DNA from: Flabesymbios commensalis | Taxonomy: Eukaryota; Annelida; Polychaeta; Terebellida; Flabelligeridae | Direction: 5' to 3' | NCBI GenBank assembly: GCA_964017125.1 | Contig: OZ024909.1 | Coordinates: forward strand, 54,383,085-54,447,084 | Length of the DNA stretch: 64,000 bases | Shown here: positions 32,481 through 44,456 of the stretch, piece by piece | Numbering within the stretch: position 1 is the first letter of the stretch | How the letters are laid out: every line of letters starts with the position of its first letter | Program-made: the position numbers and the translations under genes | Notes under the pieces: generated by a model | What the model saw: only the letters and a program-made list of their open reading frames with translations | The model's database searches: none | Told to the model about the DNA's origin: nothing

Positions 32481-33696
32481 CACCGGGTTCGCCAGGCAAA
32501 TTAAAATCCATCACTGAAATTATTATTCTGTGTCCACCAGATGTCGCTGCGGAGCTTGCATGTCTGGTCCATACGGAATTCATTTCAAATGTTTGCAGAA
32601 TTTTGTCACAAGTTGGTCTATTCCAAATTAGCGAGATCGCAGTAGTATAGCTAACAGTTTTACCCATATTTCAGTTTTACAAGTTAAGTTACAAGTTCTA
32701 TAATATAGCGGTATGTCTATTTGCATACAAGATCCTTTAAAATGTCTTAATTTAGCCTATCATTTTTTTAATTTGATGGTCAGACTAAAATAGTACTAAA
32801 TCATTGAAAAATGTTTAATTTGTGTCTTCTAAAAATATACCTTGACATCATTAGATGGATTTGTAATTGGGCTATTCTTACAATGTGTGGAATGATGGTG
32901 TGGTGACAGGTATCAAGCTCGTCTAGAAGTGTTTGATTTGTTTAAACTTATTTCGGTTGTTTGGTTGCCTAGAAATATATTCGAGACTGCCAGTCTAAGT
33001 TGATACAAAAGTGTTACATCAGTGACACGTGTATTATGTTTTATCATAAAGTCGTGATTTGGGATTCGAAAACCCATATTCCACAAATTAAATTAAATCG
33101 CTTTTGTGTTTGATGCGATGCATTCAGAGAAAAATCCCCTCGCATTTATGGCATTGCAGGGAATTGATTTTGCTTTCACAACTGGCCATGGTGCGGTGTT
33201 ATATCACACAGCCCAGAAGAAGAAATTGTGAAGAAGGGAAGCGGTGGCCATTCAGAACGAGGGGACATGCTTGAGGCTTTCTCGTCTTTGTGACTTGTGT
33301 GGACGGCGCCGTAAAATATCGACAAAATCACCCACAACAGGTCGAAATCCTGCGACCCCAATCCGACACGACTGGTCGGCAAACGTTGGCTGAATAGCTG
33401 ACTTAATGTTATATGTGTTGGCCCATCATTGATCCAAGCTTTTATCCTGGTCTTGAATCCCTGTGTGGATCTAGTTCGTAGGATTGCGTGAGAACCTCTG
33501 CACAACGATTGGTGTCCGTGTCCATGCCAATGAGAAACACAGACAATAATTAGAGAGTTTTTAGCCCGCAATAAAACCAATTGTTCCACCCGGCACGCCA
33601 ACACCACTTGTTACATTTCAAATGAACCATGCCTCCCGAGATAAAAAATACCAAATATCACCTATTTTTTATGTGAGAAATGACTTTTCATCGGGC
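32481..33696. other. No recognisable gene
   Basis: A patch of higher GC at about 33,180-33,610 carries a 143-codon minus-strand frame (33,176-33,607) with no recognisable domain. I do not call it a gene. A short GGTCT repeat lies near 32,337-32,355. Confidence 0.45.
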
Positions 33697-33812
33697 AACA
33701 GCCTAGTAAACAAACAACATTTGCATAGCATTTGTACAATGTTGAACCAACGTCGAAGACGTTGGACCGTCGTTGTACAAAAGTTAGGCAAATGATTTGT
33801 GTTTGCTGGGAT
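33697..33812. repeat. CCAGCAAAC hairpin family, copy A
   Basis: Long imperfect hairpin. The left arm runs CAAACAACATTTGCATAGC, TTTGTACAATGTTGAACC. The right arm runs GTACAAAAGTTAGGCAAATG, TTTGTGTTTGCTGGG. The centre is AACGTCGAAGACGTT. The same plan occurs at 40,198 and 61,577. Confidence 0.75.
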
Positions 33813-34139
33813 GTGAGCATTTGTCAAGTTACAAAAAAAAAAAAAAACTTTTAATTTTGACAAGACCCTAAAAACAAAATCCCTGGAAGTGAGTGGAGAT
33901 GACGTTCGTATTTATAACTGCTAGACAGACCCCTTCAAAAAGAAATCAATGATCAAAAATAGATCTGGCATCTCACGGCTATATTAATTGTACTCTCTTT
34001 AAATATTGAAAGTGTTTAATTTTTCGAAGCTCTAGCAAAATAATAGAAAACAGATAAACACAAGTTTCAATAAAAATGTCTAGATCGTTTGGGATATTTT
34101 TAAGATTAAGAACCTAGGCCTATATACACTCCGATATAC

Positions 34140-34318
34140 TACTGGAGATCTGGTAATTTTCGCGAACTTCGCGAGGCGGACAAATTCGGCGAATTCAAGA
34201 ATCTCGCGAAAATTATTATTACTATAATAGTAAATAGCGCTACTAAAGAAAAAATAAAATTCGCAAATTATAAACTTCTTGAAAATATAAACACGCGAAA
34301 ATTACCAGATCTACAGTA
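34140..34318. mobile_element. TA-flanked MITE, 179 bp
   Basis: Ends TACTGGAGATCTGG plus TAATTTTCGCG, and CGCGAAAATTA plus CCAGATCTACAGTA, i.e. ~25-bp TIRs with one mismatch and TA borders. No coding capacity. Probably a Tc1/mariner-type mini-element. Confidence 0.7.
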
Positions 34319-34513
34319 TTACTTTTGTAAAAGTCTTTTATTCTTTAAACTTATTATTCTTGACACGTTTTTGAAAGACGCTATTTCTCCCTGAGTTTTT
34401 ATCTAATCAAGTTGAAATTTTGACACAACATTTCCAGAGTAGCCAGGAGGGGTGCTACGACATCCATCGTATTCTTCCAGATTAATCCAGGATTTCTGGA
34501 TCACTATACTCTT

Positions 34514-34632
34514 GAATGGCAAAAGGTAGTTTCTGCTTATTTGTAAAGTGAGAAGATACCGCACTATGCTGCTCTTCAAATGCAAAAGGCAGTATCCTTA
34601 CTTGTAAAGTGGGCAGATACTGCGTTTTGGCT
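34514..34632. repeat. GGCAGTATCTGC hairpin family, degenerate copy
   Basis: ATGGCAAAAGGTAGTTTCTG, CTTATTTGTAAAGTGAGAAG, GCAAAAGGCAGTATCC, TTACTTGTAAAGTGGGCAG and ATACTGCGTTTTGGC look like one and a half rounds of the hairpin seen at 60,681-60,744. Confidence 0.6.
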
Positions 34633-34884
34633 TGCACGACAGTAGGCCTATAATTGGGTCCAATGGTGGTTCAATGGTGGACATGTCGGTGATTCTCCAT
34701 TCATTGCCAGGAGGGTGAACAGGGTGCCACTATGTGCAGACCCACTCCACCCTTTAGTCTCTAGATCTGATAATAAAAATGCATTTATCCAATGTTTCAA
34801 TTCCCAGTATTTAACTAATATTGTGTATTTGGTATGGACAGTTAAAACCTTTCAAATGCTACAATTAGAATAACAGTTGCAATT

Positions 34885-34965
34885 CGTTTCAAACACAAAA
34901 CGTTGAATCAATGTTGTTTTAATGTTGGGCTAGCGTCGCGGATAGTGATACAACATTAAATCAAC
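34885..34965. repeat. CCAGCAAAC hairpin family, decayed copy
   Basis: CAAACACAAAACGTTGAATC, AATGTTGTTTTAATGTTGGG, CTAGCGTCGCGG, then ACAACATTAAATCAAC. Same order of words as the perfect copy at 59,541. Confidence 0.5.
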
Positions 34966-37018
34966 AGAGAGACAAGTCAATGTGTGTACTGTGCACCCTG
35001 AATGCGATTCCATTTGACAAACAAATATATATATATTTAAAACTGCAAAAGCTCTTATCTGAAATTTGAAGCCTGAAGTCCGAAGTCTACAATTACAGTT
35101 CAGAATGGCTGCCAAAACACTCATACGCGAAATTCTAATCAATCTGTCATAATAATAATAACCCAACCAAATTCAAAATGGCCACCACAAAAACTCATAA
35201 AACATAGCCAAAATATTATTGTTACTTGAAAAGTCACAATATAGTTCAATTATGCACTGGGGTTATGAAATACAAACATATTTCATTTGCCAAAAAATAG
35301 TCGAATTATTGCAGGAAGTACACATTTAGCACACACTGATCAACTATTCAAAAATTAAATCTTTTAAAAATGTTTGAATTACAGCAGCTACAATTTATCA
35401 TAAATATTTTAATAATAAATAAACTGCCTCCTTTTTTTCTCACTATCTTGTAAATCCAACAGCCACCATTACAATACCAGAAGTCAAAATTTAATGACAT
35501 CTAAAATGAAACATGAATTTGCTAAAATTTGTCTTTCGTATAGTATTCCGCACTTTGTCAACTGTTGCGCAACAGAAATGTAAAATAAAAATGTATACAC
35601 ATCGCTTGCAGGTTTATTTTTATAATGTAAAAACATAGTTTTGTACTGTAAAAAATATGCAATAAACTATAGCCCATTATCTTCATCTTTGCAATTGGCT
35701 GCATCCAAATACAAAATATTTATTATCCCGAATATGATAAATTTTTATGAGAAAACACAGATATATGCAAAATTTAGTATATTACATATGAGGGTAAATG
35801 GATTGGATTTTATTATAATAAATGTTTATGTTTAAAGAATGTTAACCTTCTACATTCATTTCCGTTTGTTTTTGACATAATTTGTTTGATGACATAACGA
35901 CATTTTGCAATAACCAAAATATGAATACATGTTCTGGAGCGCCATAATCTTTTCTTCTGAGAGAAGAGTAAGATAATTTTCGAATGTAAATTATTTCTTA
36001 AAAGGCCCTGTCTTAGGCGCATTTAATTAAGTTATTACCAACCGCTTGCCATTCCTGGATATATTGGTCTTACAAGTGTACTTTGATAACGCCTGACTTG
36101 TTGTACAATCATGAATTATATTTCATTTGAAATACGTTTTTATTGTGTTTTTTAGTCGTTGGCCTATGTAATATTAAATAATTCAGAATAGCTCTCCCTG
36201 TGCAAGACCTGCTAGGTTGAATGAGAGTAAATGGCAGCTGGCCAATTTTAGCAGAATGATTGAGGGAATGTGGGATGGACTGATTTGTAGGAACTCGCGA
36301 GAAAATGGAAAGAAAGGAAATTAGAGGTGTGTGGACGTGGTGCTTTTAGATTGGAAGGGACCTTTAGTCAGGCAGGTCTGGGTGTCGGACAGAATGGCAG
36401 AGTAAAGCAGAGAATCTGGTGTACAGCTAGAGCTGTGGAGCTAGAGTCCACCCTTGTGGCATACCAAATTTAAGGTGCAGAGGGCGGCAACTTATTCTAG
36501 ATTGCCGGAAGGAAAGCACTCCACACAAGTCGTCACTGTGCCATCAACTCAGGCCACCATAAACCGTATGGTGGCATTTAGCTCTGCGACCTCAAGGAAT
36601 TACCTTGACACTCGGAGGTCATATATAACGCTTAGCTGGAATATTGTTTATGCTATAAAGAGGGAAATGGTTTCTCCGTTCACCCTAGCTTTATTATGGA
36701 TGATTAAATGCAAAAGGTGGGGTTGGTGAAAAGAGTGAACTGTTCAATCTTGATTTGTCAAATAATATGCCTACTGTTCTGTACAGCTATACTTGACGGA
36801 GATAAAATCCACAAAAAACAATTGCGACACATACAATATTATTATGAACATTTTGTGTATTTTGTAAAATTATTTTAAGAAAACGAGAGTACACATCTAT
36901 ATGAATGCTGATATTGCGCCAATGTTCAGACAACGTTGTAATTAGCTTGATTAATGGTGAACATGAGGTGCAGAGCCCGTCGCAGATTTAAATACATAAT
37001 ATAGGGGGCTTACTGTCG
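34966..37018. other. No recognisable gene
   Basis: AT-rich to 36,180, with short phrases of the AATGGCYGCCAAAA type at 35,104 and 35,175. 36,180-36,770 is less AT-rich but shows no domain in any frame that I recognise. Confidence 0.5.
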
Positions 37019-37075
37019 TGCAAAGCTAAAACTGCAGCATATGCTCACTTTATAAGCAGATACTGCCTTTTGGTA
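37019..37075. repeat. GGCAGTATCTGC hairpin family, third locus
   Basis: GCAAAGCTAAAACTGCAGC, ATATGCTCACTTTATAAGC, AGATACTGCCTTTTGG. The right arm is intact and the left arm diverged. Confidence 0.55.
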
Positions 37076-38595
37076 GTATAATAAACATAGAGCCATTGTT
37101 GACGGAACTTTTTTTTCCAAATATTGTTCTAAAATGATATCCCGAAATGTGATGCGGCACAAGCCAGAAACAATTATCAGAACAACAATAAATCTTGGTA
37201 TTTTAGCTCCAGTATAGATAGGTCCGAACGTTTGTCAGCTTCAAATTATAACGAAACACGATACATTCACGTAAACACTGGTGAAAAGCCCATGTATTTC
37301 AAATATCGAAAGACTTGATTTTCTGATTATTTATTTTGGTTTGATGCTAAATGACGTACATCCTACTATCATCTTGTTATAAAAGGATAGTATCCCTGGG
37401 AGATACGACATTATTTATTAGTTTGTCTCATAAAACGTACTAAGTGATAATTGGTTTATCTGTATGGTAGCCTCAGTGAGACTTCCAGGATACAAAGGGT
37501 TAGTTAGCTGCCCAGTTATGGACCTATCAGACTGGGAATGTTATATTGGCCATTTGTTGGTGACGCCTGCAGCAATTATTCCTTGATGAAGTGCAATACT
37601 TTGTCCATGGTGACGCACTCAGTGACCTCTGACTATCAAGCCTAATTTATTTTTCGTATTTTATAAAAAACTGATTATGTTCTAATCTATTTTTTCATGT
37701 TAATGTTCAAATTGCTTACTGTTTATATTTTTATAATACTACAATAATTCAGTTCATAAATTGTATGAAATGTATCAATATTTTCAATTAAAACGAACAT
37801 AAATTATAATATTCAATTCATTCCATGTGTGGGTATATATCCCTATACCTGATCAACCAGATAATCAGTTGACATTTATTCATTTATTATGGTTCGTTTT
37901 TTTTGTTTTAAGTTTAGGGAACCCTTCCCATCGCGTGTGTTATTGGACCGGGTGGGACCCTAAGATAATAATTAAAGCTGCCCTGTCAACTGACTTTGTC
38001 TTTGAAGTGTGGGTGGTTTTCGCTCCCGGTATAAGTACTGAATATATAATTTCTATGCCGTGATTGAAAAGTGTTAAAATAACAACTTAGGCCAATAAAC
38101 TAAGTATGTAATTTTTGACTATGTATATACATTTTGTAGAGGTTTTACTTAATTACTTTAATTCTACGCTTTTCCGGAGTGTCTATTATACTATGCAATT
38201 TAATATTATATTTTAGTGTTCTACTTCTCCTTATGGTTCTTAATATTGTTTTTACACAGTGCCTGCTCCAGAAAAATGTAAACTTGTATAAAATTATTAG
38301 TTTTCCACGCTTTCCACAGCGTCGTTTTTTTGCTACTATATGTACCGTAGAATAATAATTTGTATAGTGTAATTTTAAAATATCCTATGTTTGTTTATGT
38401 ATATAAACATGATAAAGGCAAGCTTGATATTAAGTGCACTTATCATTGTCATTTTCATGCGATTTACAGAGCTAGCCCTGTATATACATGTACAATTGTA
38501 AATAATTATATATTTTTATGACAAATAAGTTAATTGTGTCAATAAAACATCTATCTACTTATGTTATTTATCATCGTGACATCGTTTTTTTAAAT
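37076..38595. other. No recognisable gene
   Basis: AT-rich. The 78-codon frame 37,827-38,063 is unassigned and probably chance. Confidence 0.5.
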
Positions 38596-38606
38596 CCCTT
38601 CCAGGT

Positions 38607-38868
38607 AAAAATGAAATGAAGCGGGCTTTAGGCTCTTGATGATGGTGTGATGACACTTTCCTCCAGACACAGGATTCGGAATTCAAACCCTGGAGGTCTG
38701 AGGCGGAGCACGTTACTTCTCGGTCACGGAGGCTCCTTATAATGCTGAGTTTTACGAGTGGATGAGGAAGAAACATTTTTGTTTATTTCAAACCGCCGAG
38801 ACCGGGAAACGAACCCCGAACTCTAGCGGAAAGGCAGCGGTGTTAACCACTACCCTGTGGCCCCCGCC
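38607..38868 (-). mobile_element. Dimeric tRNA-derived SINE, second copy
   Basis: Same element as 25,426-25,728 in the same orientation, with both tRNA-like units and a shorter tail region (an internal deletion after GGGCTTTAGGC). Flanked by CCCTTCCAGGT (38,596-38,606) and CCCTTCAAGGT (38,869-38,879), an 11-bp target duplication with one mismatch. Confidence 0.85.
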
Positions 38869-39361
38869 CCCTTCAAGGTGGTAAGTGATTGGTCTGAGCT
38901 TCCTCTTATTTCAATTTAAAATAATCTTCAAAGTTAAGATTATCCTAATTTTAGGACCCAACTTGGATGTCGGTAGTTATTGTATTATTAGTTCTATATT
39001 GTATTTTTGACATGTTAAAATGTTTCTGTTATCTATGCTATTTTTTTCTTCCATGGTTTCCCATGACACAACATCCATTTGACTTATATTAACGATTCCA
39101 TGCAGTAGGCCTCTATATAGCTGATTCGTAATGCTGGTACAGAGGCATTGCCCCAGTATAACATCAACACAGATCAATTACGTCATCTAGGTGACTCTGA
39201 TGATCTACGGTCACACATTATAGATCACATGGAAGAATTGGCTAATATTTTCGTGTTTGGAGCGCGCATCGCATGACCCTGTGCGAAATTAACGTCGATA
39301 CACTGGTTTCTACCTTAACTCGACGTGGCCGTCATTAACGTGATCGCCCACAGTATGAGCG

Positions 39362-39428
39362 GAGCTCGAGCCCGGACGCATACATGACTGCCGAGGCAGT
39401 CATGCGCTCTGCCAATCAATGCCCCACG
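39362..39428 (-). repeat. tRNA-like SINE head, second family
   Basis: On the minus strand GGGGCATTGATTGGCAGAGC begins a tRNA-like stretch with A-box-like TTGGCAGAGCG and B-box-like GGGCTCGAGCTCC, preceded on the plus strand by a likely SINE body (about 39,270-39,360). The cloverleaf is not convincing enough for a tRNA gene. Confidence 0.5.
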
Positions 39429-40197
39429 TCCACCTCTCTCTAATCTATCTCTAATTCCCGGCATTTCATTGTTATTTAAATTGGAGTATACTTGGACCGT
39501 CTGCCATCAAATTCTTGGACCGTTTGCCACATTATCAGATTATAGATGTGTAATCATTTACTTTCATAAAACCAATGTTTGGATTAAAAACAGTAATACT
39601 ATTATTACTAGGGCCTATATTAAGCCCGATGCTATGGTTCTGTATCTTGTGCTATTTAATCTTTTAGCTTTCGTATGTTTAATCAACTTTAAACGCATAA
39701 ATAGTGTATTTTATTATAATATCATATTTATGTATCATATTGACAACTATTGAATTCTGAATTGTCTTTGAAATGAAAAAAATGATGTCATGTTAAGCCT
39801 TCAAATGTGTACTTATTTGTGGGATTAGTTTTAGTCACTTTGCATATACCGAATTAAAATGTATGCTTTGCTAATTTAATAGTAAACATACTTCATAATA
39901 AATACCCGTTTCTCATTACCAACAGATGTGATGTTTTTATTCTTGCCGTAAAAGTGATATTGTTCATTTAAATTGTATCAGTGTTGTAAAACAACCTGTC
40001 TGTTCTGAGCAAGTAAAATAACAATTCGAAATGAATCGAAATAAGCTATCTCACCGTTCTACCATCACTTGATGCCTGTGGAAGAAATGGCAGTGAACCT
40101 GGTGAAGACTTCGAGTCATGTAGTGAATCGAAAGTGGGTCAGTGACCCTTGTCAATACAACCATCATGGTAAATGTGACAGGGAAGAGGCACAGTGG
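39429..40197. other. No recognisable gene
   Basis: AT-rich. The 94-codon frame 39,469-39,753 is low-complexity and hydrophobic, and unassigned. Confidence 0.5.
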
Positions 40198-40305
40198 CCA
40201 GCAGACATAAAACATTGGTATAACATTTGTACAATGTTGGACCAAACCCGAAGACGTTGGGCCGACGTTTTGCAAATGTTATACAAATGTTTTGCGTTTG
40301 CTGGG
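40198..40305. repeat. CCAGCAAAC hairpin family, copy B
   Basis: Starts CCAGCAGACATAAAACATT and ends AATGTTTTGCGTTTGCTGG. The centre is built of GTTGGACCAAACCCGAAG and ACGTTGGGCCGACG. Overlapping frames on both strands here are by-products. Confidence 0.75.
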
Positions 40306-40467
40306 CTAGTGACCAGCAGGTATGTTTGGGGAGTGGTCGATCCAAATACGATTGCAATGTTGAGAACACAGACGAAATTGAATTTTGGAGGCAGCGCCAA
40401 ATCAGAAGATAGGACAGGTCCTTCTAGTGGAAGAAGACAGCGGATGGTGGGCGCACTGTAAATTCAA

Positions 40468-40840
40468 TTAAAGGGACTGGCCCAGGCTAAAATCATAAAA
40501 AAATCGGTGATTTTATTTCGGGTTTTTAATATGACCATATGATGTAGACATGTACATAGACTAGAACTGCAAATTTTGATAATTTTTGTGCTGCGCATTC
40601 ACCAGTTAGGCTAGATATAGAGACGAAATTACCGCATTTCCTATTTTTGACATGGTTGTCAATAATTAGAAATCGGGAATTTCGTCTCTATATCTAGCCT
40701 AACTGGTGAACGCGCAGCACAAAAGTTATAAAAATTTGCAGTTCTAGTCTATGTACATGTCTACATCATATGGTCATATTAGGCGCCCGAAATAAAATCA
40801 CCGATTTTTTGATGATTTTAGCCTGGGCCAGTCCCTTTAA
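40468..40840. mobile_element. Palindromic TTAA element, copy 1 (373 bp)
   Basis: Flanked by TTAA, with ends AGGGACTGGCCCAGGC and GCCTGGGCCAGTCCCT. The two halves are inverted copies along almost the whole length: TATGACCATATGATGTAGAC, TAGACTAGAACTGCA, GTGCTGCGCATTCACCAG, GAGACGAAATT and their reverse complements. Non-coding. Other copies are at 44,082 and 56,253. Confidence 0.9.
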
Positions 40841-41934
40841 CAATTGAAACGGCAGAAACGTTTTATGGTTTAAAAAAATATTATTTATTAACCGATTAGA
40901 GCGATCAGTAAAAAAAAATGTTTCTTGGGAAATCTCATGTTATTGTTTTCCTCTAAGACGATGTTTTTTCTACCTTCATTGCCTATTTTGATAATATGTA
41001 TTGTTGCTCCAGGCAATACATTAGACCCACAGATATCCACAAGCGGATGTATAAATGCCTTTTTGCAAAGAATGCTCAGTCATAGTGATAGTTCCATCAT
41101 GTATGTTATCGTAAATGAACGGCTTCATGCCTTAGGCATCCGTACTGGAGACGTCATCATCATAATACAATGAATTCCTAGACTCCCCACCTGGGGAGGG
41201 GGACCAAACCAGTGATGGGACTTGGCCTAATTAAAAAAATGAAAGGTTTCATTTTTAGGTGTATTGACGATTTATATTTTCGGATAATAGAAATGTAATA
41301 TAAAATTTACAATTCATTAATCAGCCTTGTTCAATAGTGACACGCACAAACGTTTTTTTTTATATATACATGTATATTATAATTTGCTTCACCATCATTA
41401 TTTTTTTCTAAATAAACACAGAAATTGAAACTCAATTTCAGGCAAACGTTATAATTATTCAACTTTTACTGTAAAGTTTTACCACTTTTAAACCATTCTA
41501 GACTAAATCACTATTGGTAATTATTGTTCTCTGTGCTTGCTAACATCTTCTTGCTGTTCTCATCCTCGTGCTGTGTTCCCTTCACTTGAGCAGGTAGCGC
41601 CACTCTGAGCATGTCAATACTTGTAACCATCCTCTGCTCTTATTTAGTATGCATTATACACCATCCTGATGATCACCACGCTTAACTGAGTGGCAACATC
41701 ACTGACATCATCGCTGGACGTCCATTCACAGCTCTTCCGGCTTCATAAATTATCTCGTTTGAACGCGTAATGCGGTCGTTTGCAGCTCGATCGGATTTAA
41801 TCCTCCCTCCGTTTTTGAACGATGCATCCCAAAGAGCTCAGTGAGTTTTGTGAGGGAAGATTCAACTTGTTTGTCACCTAGTGCACGTTTTCAAAGCACA
41901 TCTTGCGATCACAAGAAACCCTAGGGCGATACCG
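40841..41934. other. No recognisable gene
   Basis: AT-rich up to 41,500; 41,520-41,930 has more balanced composition. I looked for exons on both strands and found none with good splice context. Confidence 0.45.
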
Positions 41935-42003
41935 TCGTCAAAGTCGCTGGCTCAACAGTGGGCCAACGTCATTCGACGTAGGCCCACCGTTGAGCCGACG
42001 ACT
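41935..42003. repeat. Hairpin, GTTGG type
   Basis: CGTCGTCAAAGTCGCTGGCT, CAACAGTGGGCCAACGTC and GACGTAGGCCCACCGTTGAG, CCGACGACTG form a ~69-bp imperfect hairpin of the same vocabulary as the CCAGCAAAC family. Confidence 0.65.
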
Positions 42004-42101
42004 GTTTTGCTTGCATTCTTGCTTTCTCACAGCCACGGCTGACGCTCTGGGAAACCGACCCGTTCCGCTCGTAATTCTGCGATAATGGGAGAAGAACCTA
42101 A

Positions 42102-42230
42102 TTTGGCGTACAAGCCTTTGACGAGAAGATGACAGCAATTGATGCTGATATCATTGACTTACTGGCTGTATTGAAGGAGAGTAGGCCTGGACAGCAGAGA
42201 GAAAGGTTCGCAATAATAGTACAAGGATGA
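42102..42230 (+). other. Coding-like segment next to the 45-bp minisatellite
   Basis: A 42-codon open stretch including AFDEKMTAIDADIIDLLAVL followed by KESRPGQQRERFAIIVQG and a stop. It reads like an amphipathic protein helix. Its end (RERFAIIVQG) resembles the repeat unit RERLAIIVEG of the adjacent minisatellite. It could be a relict exon from which the repeat grew, or coincidence. No clear splice sites or family. Confidence 0.25.
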
Positions 42231-43135
42231 ATAAAATAAATAGAGAAAGATTAGCTATAATAGTGTAAGGAATGAATAAAATAAATAGAGAAAAATTAGC
42301 AATAATAATGGAAGGAATGAATAAAATAAGTAGAGAAAGATTAGCATTAATAGTGGAAGGAATGAATAAAATAAATAGAAAAAGATTAGCAATAATAATG
42401 GAAGGAGTGAATAAAATAAATGGAGAAAGATTAGCATTAATAGTGGAAGAAATGAATAAAATAAATAGAGAAAGAGTAGCAATAATAATGGAAGGAATGA
42501 ATAAAATAAATAGAGAAAGATTCACAATAATAGTGTAAGGTATGAATAATATAAATAAAGAAAGATTAACAATAATAGTAGAAGGTATGAATAAAATAAA
42601 TAGAGAAAGATTAGCAATAATAGTGGAAGGAATGAATAAAATAAATAGAGAAAGATTGGCAATAATAGTTGAAGGTATAAAAAAATGCAGAAAGATTAGC
42701 AATAATAGTGGAAGGTATGAATAAAATAAATAGTCAAAGATTCTCAATAATATCGGAAGGCATGAATAAAATAAATAGACAAAGATTCTCAATAATAATG
42801 TAAGGGATGCATACAATAAATAGACAAAGATTAACAAACATAGTGGAAGGAATGAATAAAATAAATAGAGGAATATTAACAATAATAGTGGAAGGAATGA
42901 GTACAATAAATAGAGAAAGATTCGCAAAATTAGCGGAATAAATGAATATAATAAATATAGGAAGATCAGCAATAATAGTGGGAGGAATGAATAAAATAAA
43001 TATAGAAAGATCAGCAATAATAGTAGGAGGAATGAATAAAATAATTGAGAAATAACTAGATGGAGAAAGATTAACAATAATAGTGGAAGGAATGAATACA
43101 AAATTGAAAAAAATCAGCAAGAGGAAGGAATGAAT
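42195..43135 (+). repeat. 45-bp minisatellite
   Basis: About twenty copies of a unit close to AATGAATAAAATAAATAGAG, AAAGATTAGCAATAATAGTG, GAAGG. Since 45 is a multiple of three, it yields long open frames on both strands (316 codons on minus; MNKINRERLAIIVEG units on plus). Scattered stops in every frame and loss of phase towards 43,000 argue against a protein. Confidence 0.9.
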
Positions 43136-43280
43136 AAAAATAATAAATCTTCTTTTCTGAAATTAATAGACATTAATATCCATTTGCATTCATAAAAATT
43201 GACTTATTATTTGCTGAAAATGTATTAATTCTCATGGAGAGCTATAATTCTCGATGTATCATTTAAAAAAGTATAATTAT

Positions 43281-43380
43281 GCCAACCGGGCGAGTTAGTA
43301 TCGTGGCCGGGCGAGTTAGTATCTTGCCCGGGCGAGTTAGTATCTTGCCCGGGCAAGTTAGTATCTTGCCCGGGCGAGTT
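43281..43380 (+). repeat. 21-bp minisatellite, five units
   Basis: Five head-to-tail copies of GGGCGAGTTAGTATCTTGCCC with minor changes. Unrelated to the CCCTTTAACG satellite. Tandem without spacers, so not a CRISPR array. Confidence 0.85.
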
Positions 43381-43472
43381 CTGAAAATGGGAGGAAAAAT
43401 AAAACACACCATGTCCCCAATGCGCTTCCGTAGTACGGAAGCGCATTCTTAATAAGGAATTAACATTATTAC

Positions 43473-43570
43473 CTTCTGATTCTTCAGCTCCGAAAGTAAA
43501 CTTTCATCAACTTTTATTTTTCGTAGGAACTCGTAGAGCTTATCTTCTTGCTCTTCCATCATAATATGAT
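43473..43570 (-). CDS. Putative coding exon (possibly SAM-like N-terminus)
   Basis: On the minus strand an acceptor-like TTTATCCACAG precedes the segment and a donor AAG|GTAATAATG follows it. Only one frame is open, and it ends exactly at the donor. It starts at CAT ATT ATG ATG and contains MMEEQEDKLYEFLRKIKVDE then SLLSELKNQK. The composition (many E, K, L) and the pattern LYEFLRKIKVDESLLSELK resemble the first helices of SAM/death-fold-like N-termini in invertebrate multi-domain proteins. I cannot find a second exon in this window: the downstream sequence is the 21-bp and 45-bp minisatellites. It could be the first coding exon of a gene running off to lower coordinates, a relict, or chance. 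Confidence 0.4.
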
Positions 43571-44081
43571 CTGTGGATAAATAAAAAAAACAATAACATG
43601 TACCGAGCAGTTCGCTTTTTCAGGCTTAGTGTACGTATCTTAGTTGACACAAGACATTCATGTGTAGGACAAAAGGTATCTAGTAGATTTATATATAATT
43701 ATGTGTTTGTGCAGTTGGCTTATATATAATTGTATCTAACAAACTTTGTTTGGTCCTCGCGATATAGTCGGCTGCATAATGAAAAAATGGCCACAACATG
43801 TTTCTCAACGGTTTATTGTAGTATCAGGTGTGCTTGATAACATATCAAAAGTTAACCAAAATCTGACCATGCAAAAAGTCTTATTTTCAAGATGGCGTCT
43901 AAGATTGCCGCCAAATCCCTAAAAAATTTTGCCCATCAATCATCCGAAATGACTCAGTTTGCTGCATTGTCAATTGTTTGCAGTCTAATATGGTACATAG
44001 TGTACTTCAGACACACCACAATCAAAATATAAGTTTTCAAATCCAAGATGGCGGACCAAAATAGCCGCCAAACTGCAAATA

Positions 44082-44456
44082 TTAAAGGGACTGGCCCAGG
44101 CTAAAATCATAAAAAAATCGGTGATTTTATTTTGGCTTCTATATGACCATATGATGTAAACATGTCCATAGACTAGAACTGCACAATTTTTTTAATTTTT
44201 TGTGCTGCGCATTCACCAGTTAGAATAAATATAGAGACGAAATCTCCGATTTCTATTTATTGACAACCATGTCAAAAACAGGAAATACGGGAATTTTGTC
44301 ATAATATCTAGCCTAACTGGTGAATGCGCAGCAGAAAAATTAAAAAACTTTTTGCAGTTCTAATCTATGGACATGTTTACATCATATGGTCATATTAAGA
44401 AGCCAAAATAAAATCACTGATTTTTTTATGATTTTAGCCCGGGCCAGTCCCTTTAA
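44082..44456. mobile_element. Palindromic TTAA element, copy 2 (375 bp)
   Basis: Same TTAA-AGGGACTGGCCCAGGC end and inverted halves as 40,468-40,840, with moderate divergence between copies. Non-coding. Confidence 0.9.

Noticed and set aside
33176-33607. 143-codon minus-strand frame
   Set aside because: Composition is slightly GC-richer than the surroundings, but I see no domain, splice context or family.
39362-39428. Genuine tRNA gene on the minus strand
   Set aside because: A- and B-box-like sequences are present, but the acceptor and anticodon arms do not pair convincingly; better explained as a SINE head.
42151-43120. 316-codon minus frame and plus frames in the 45-bp minisatellite
   Set aside because: Hydrophobic or basic low-complexity repeats produced by a 45-bp period, with overlapping long frames on both strands and phase loss.
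43281-43380. CRISPR-like array
   Set aside because: Five tandem 21-bp units with no unique spacers, in a eukaryotic context.
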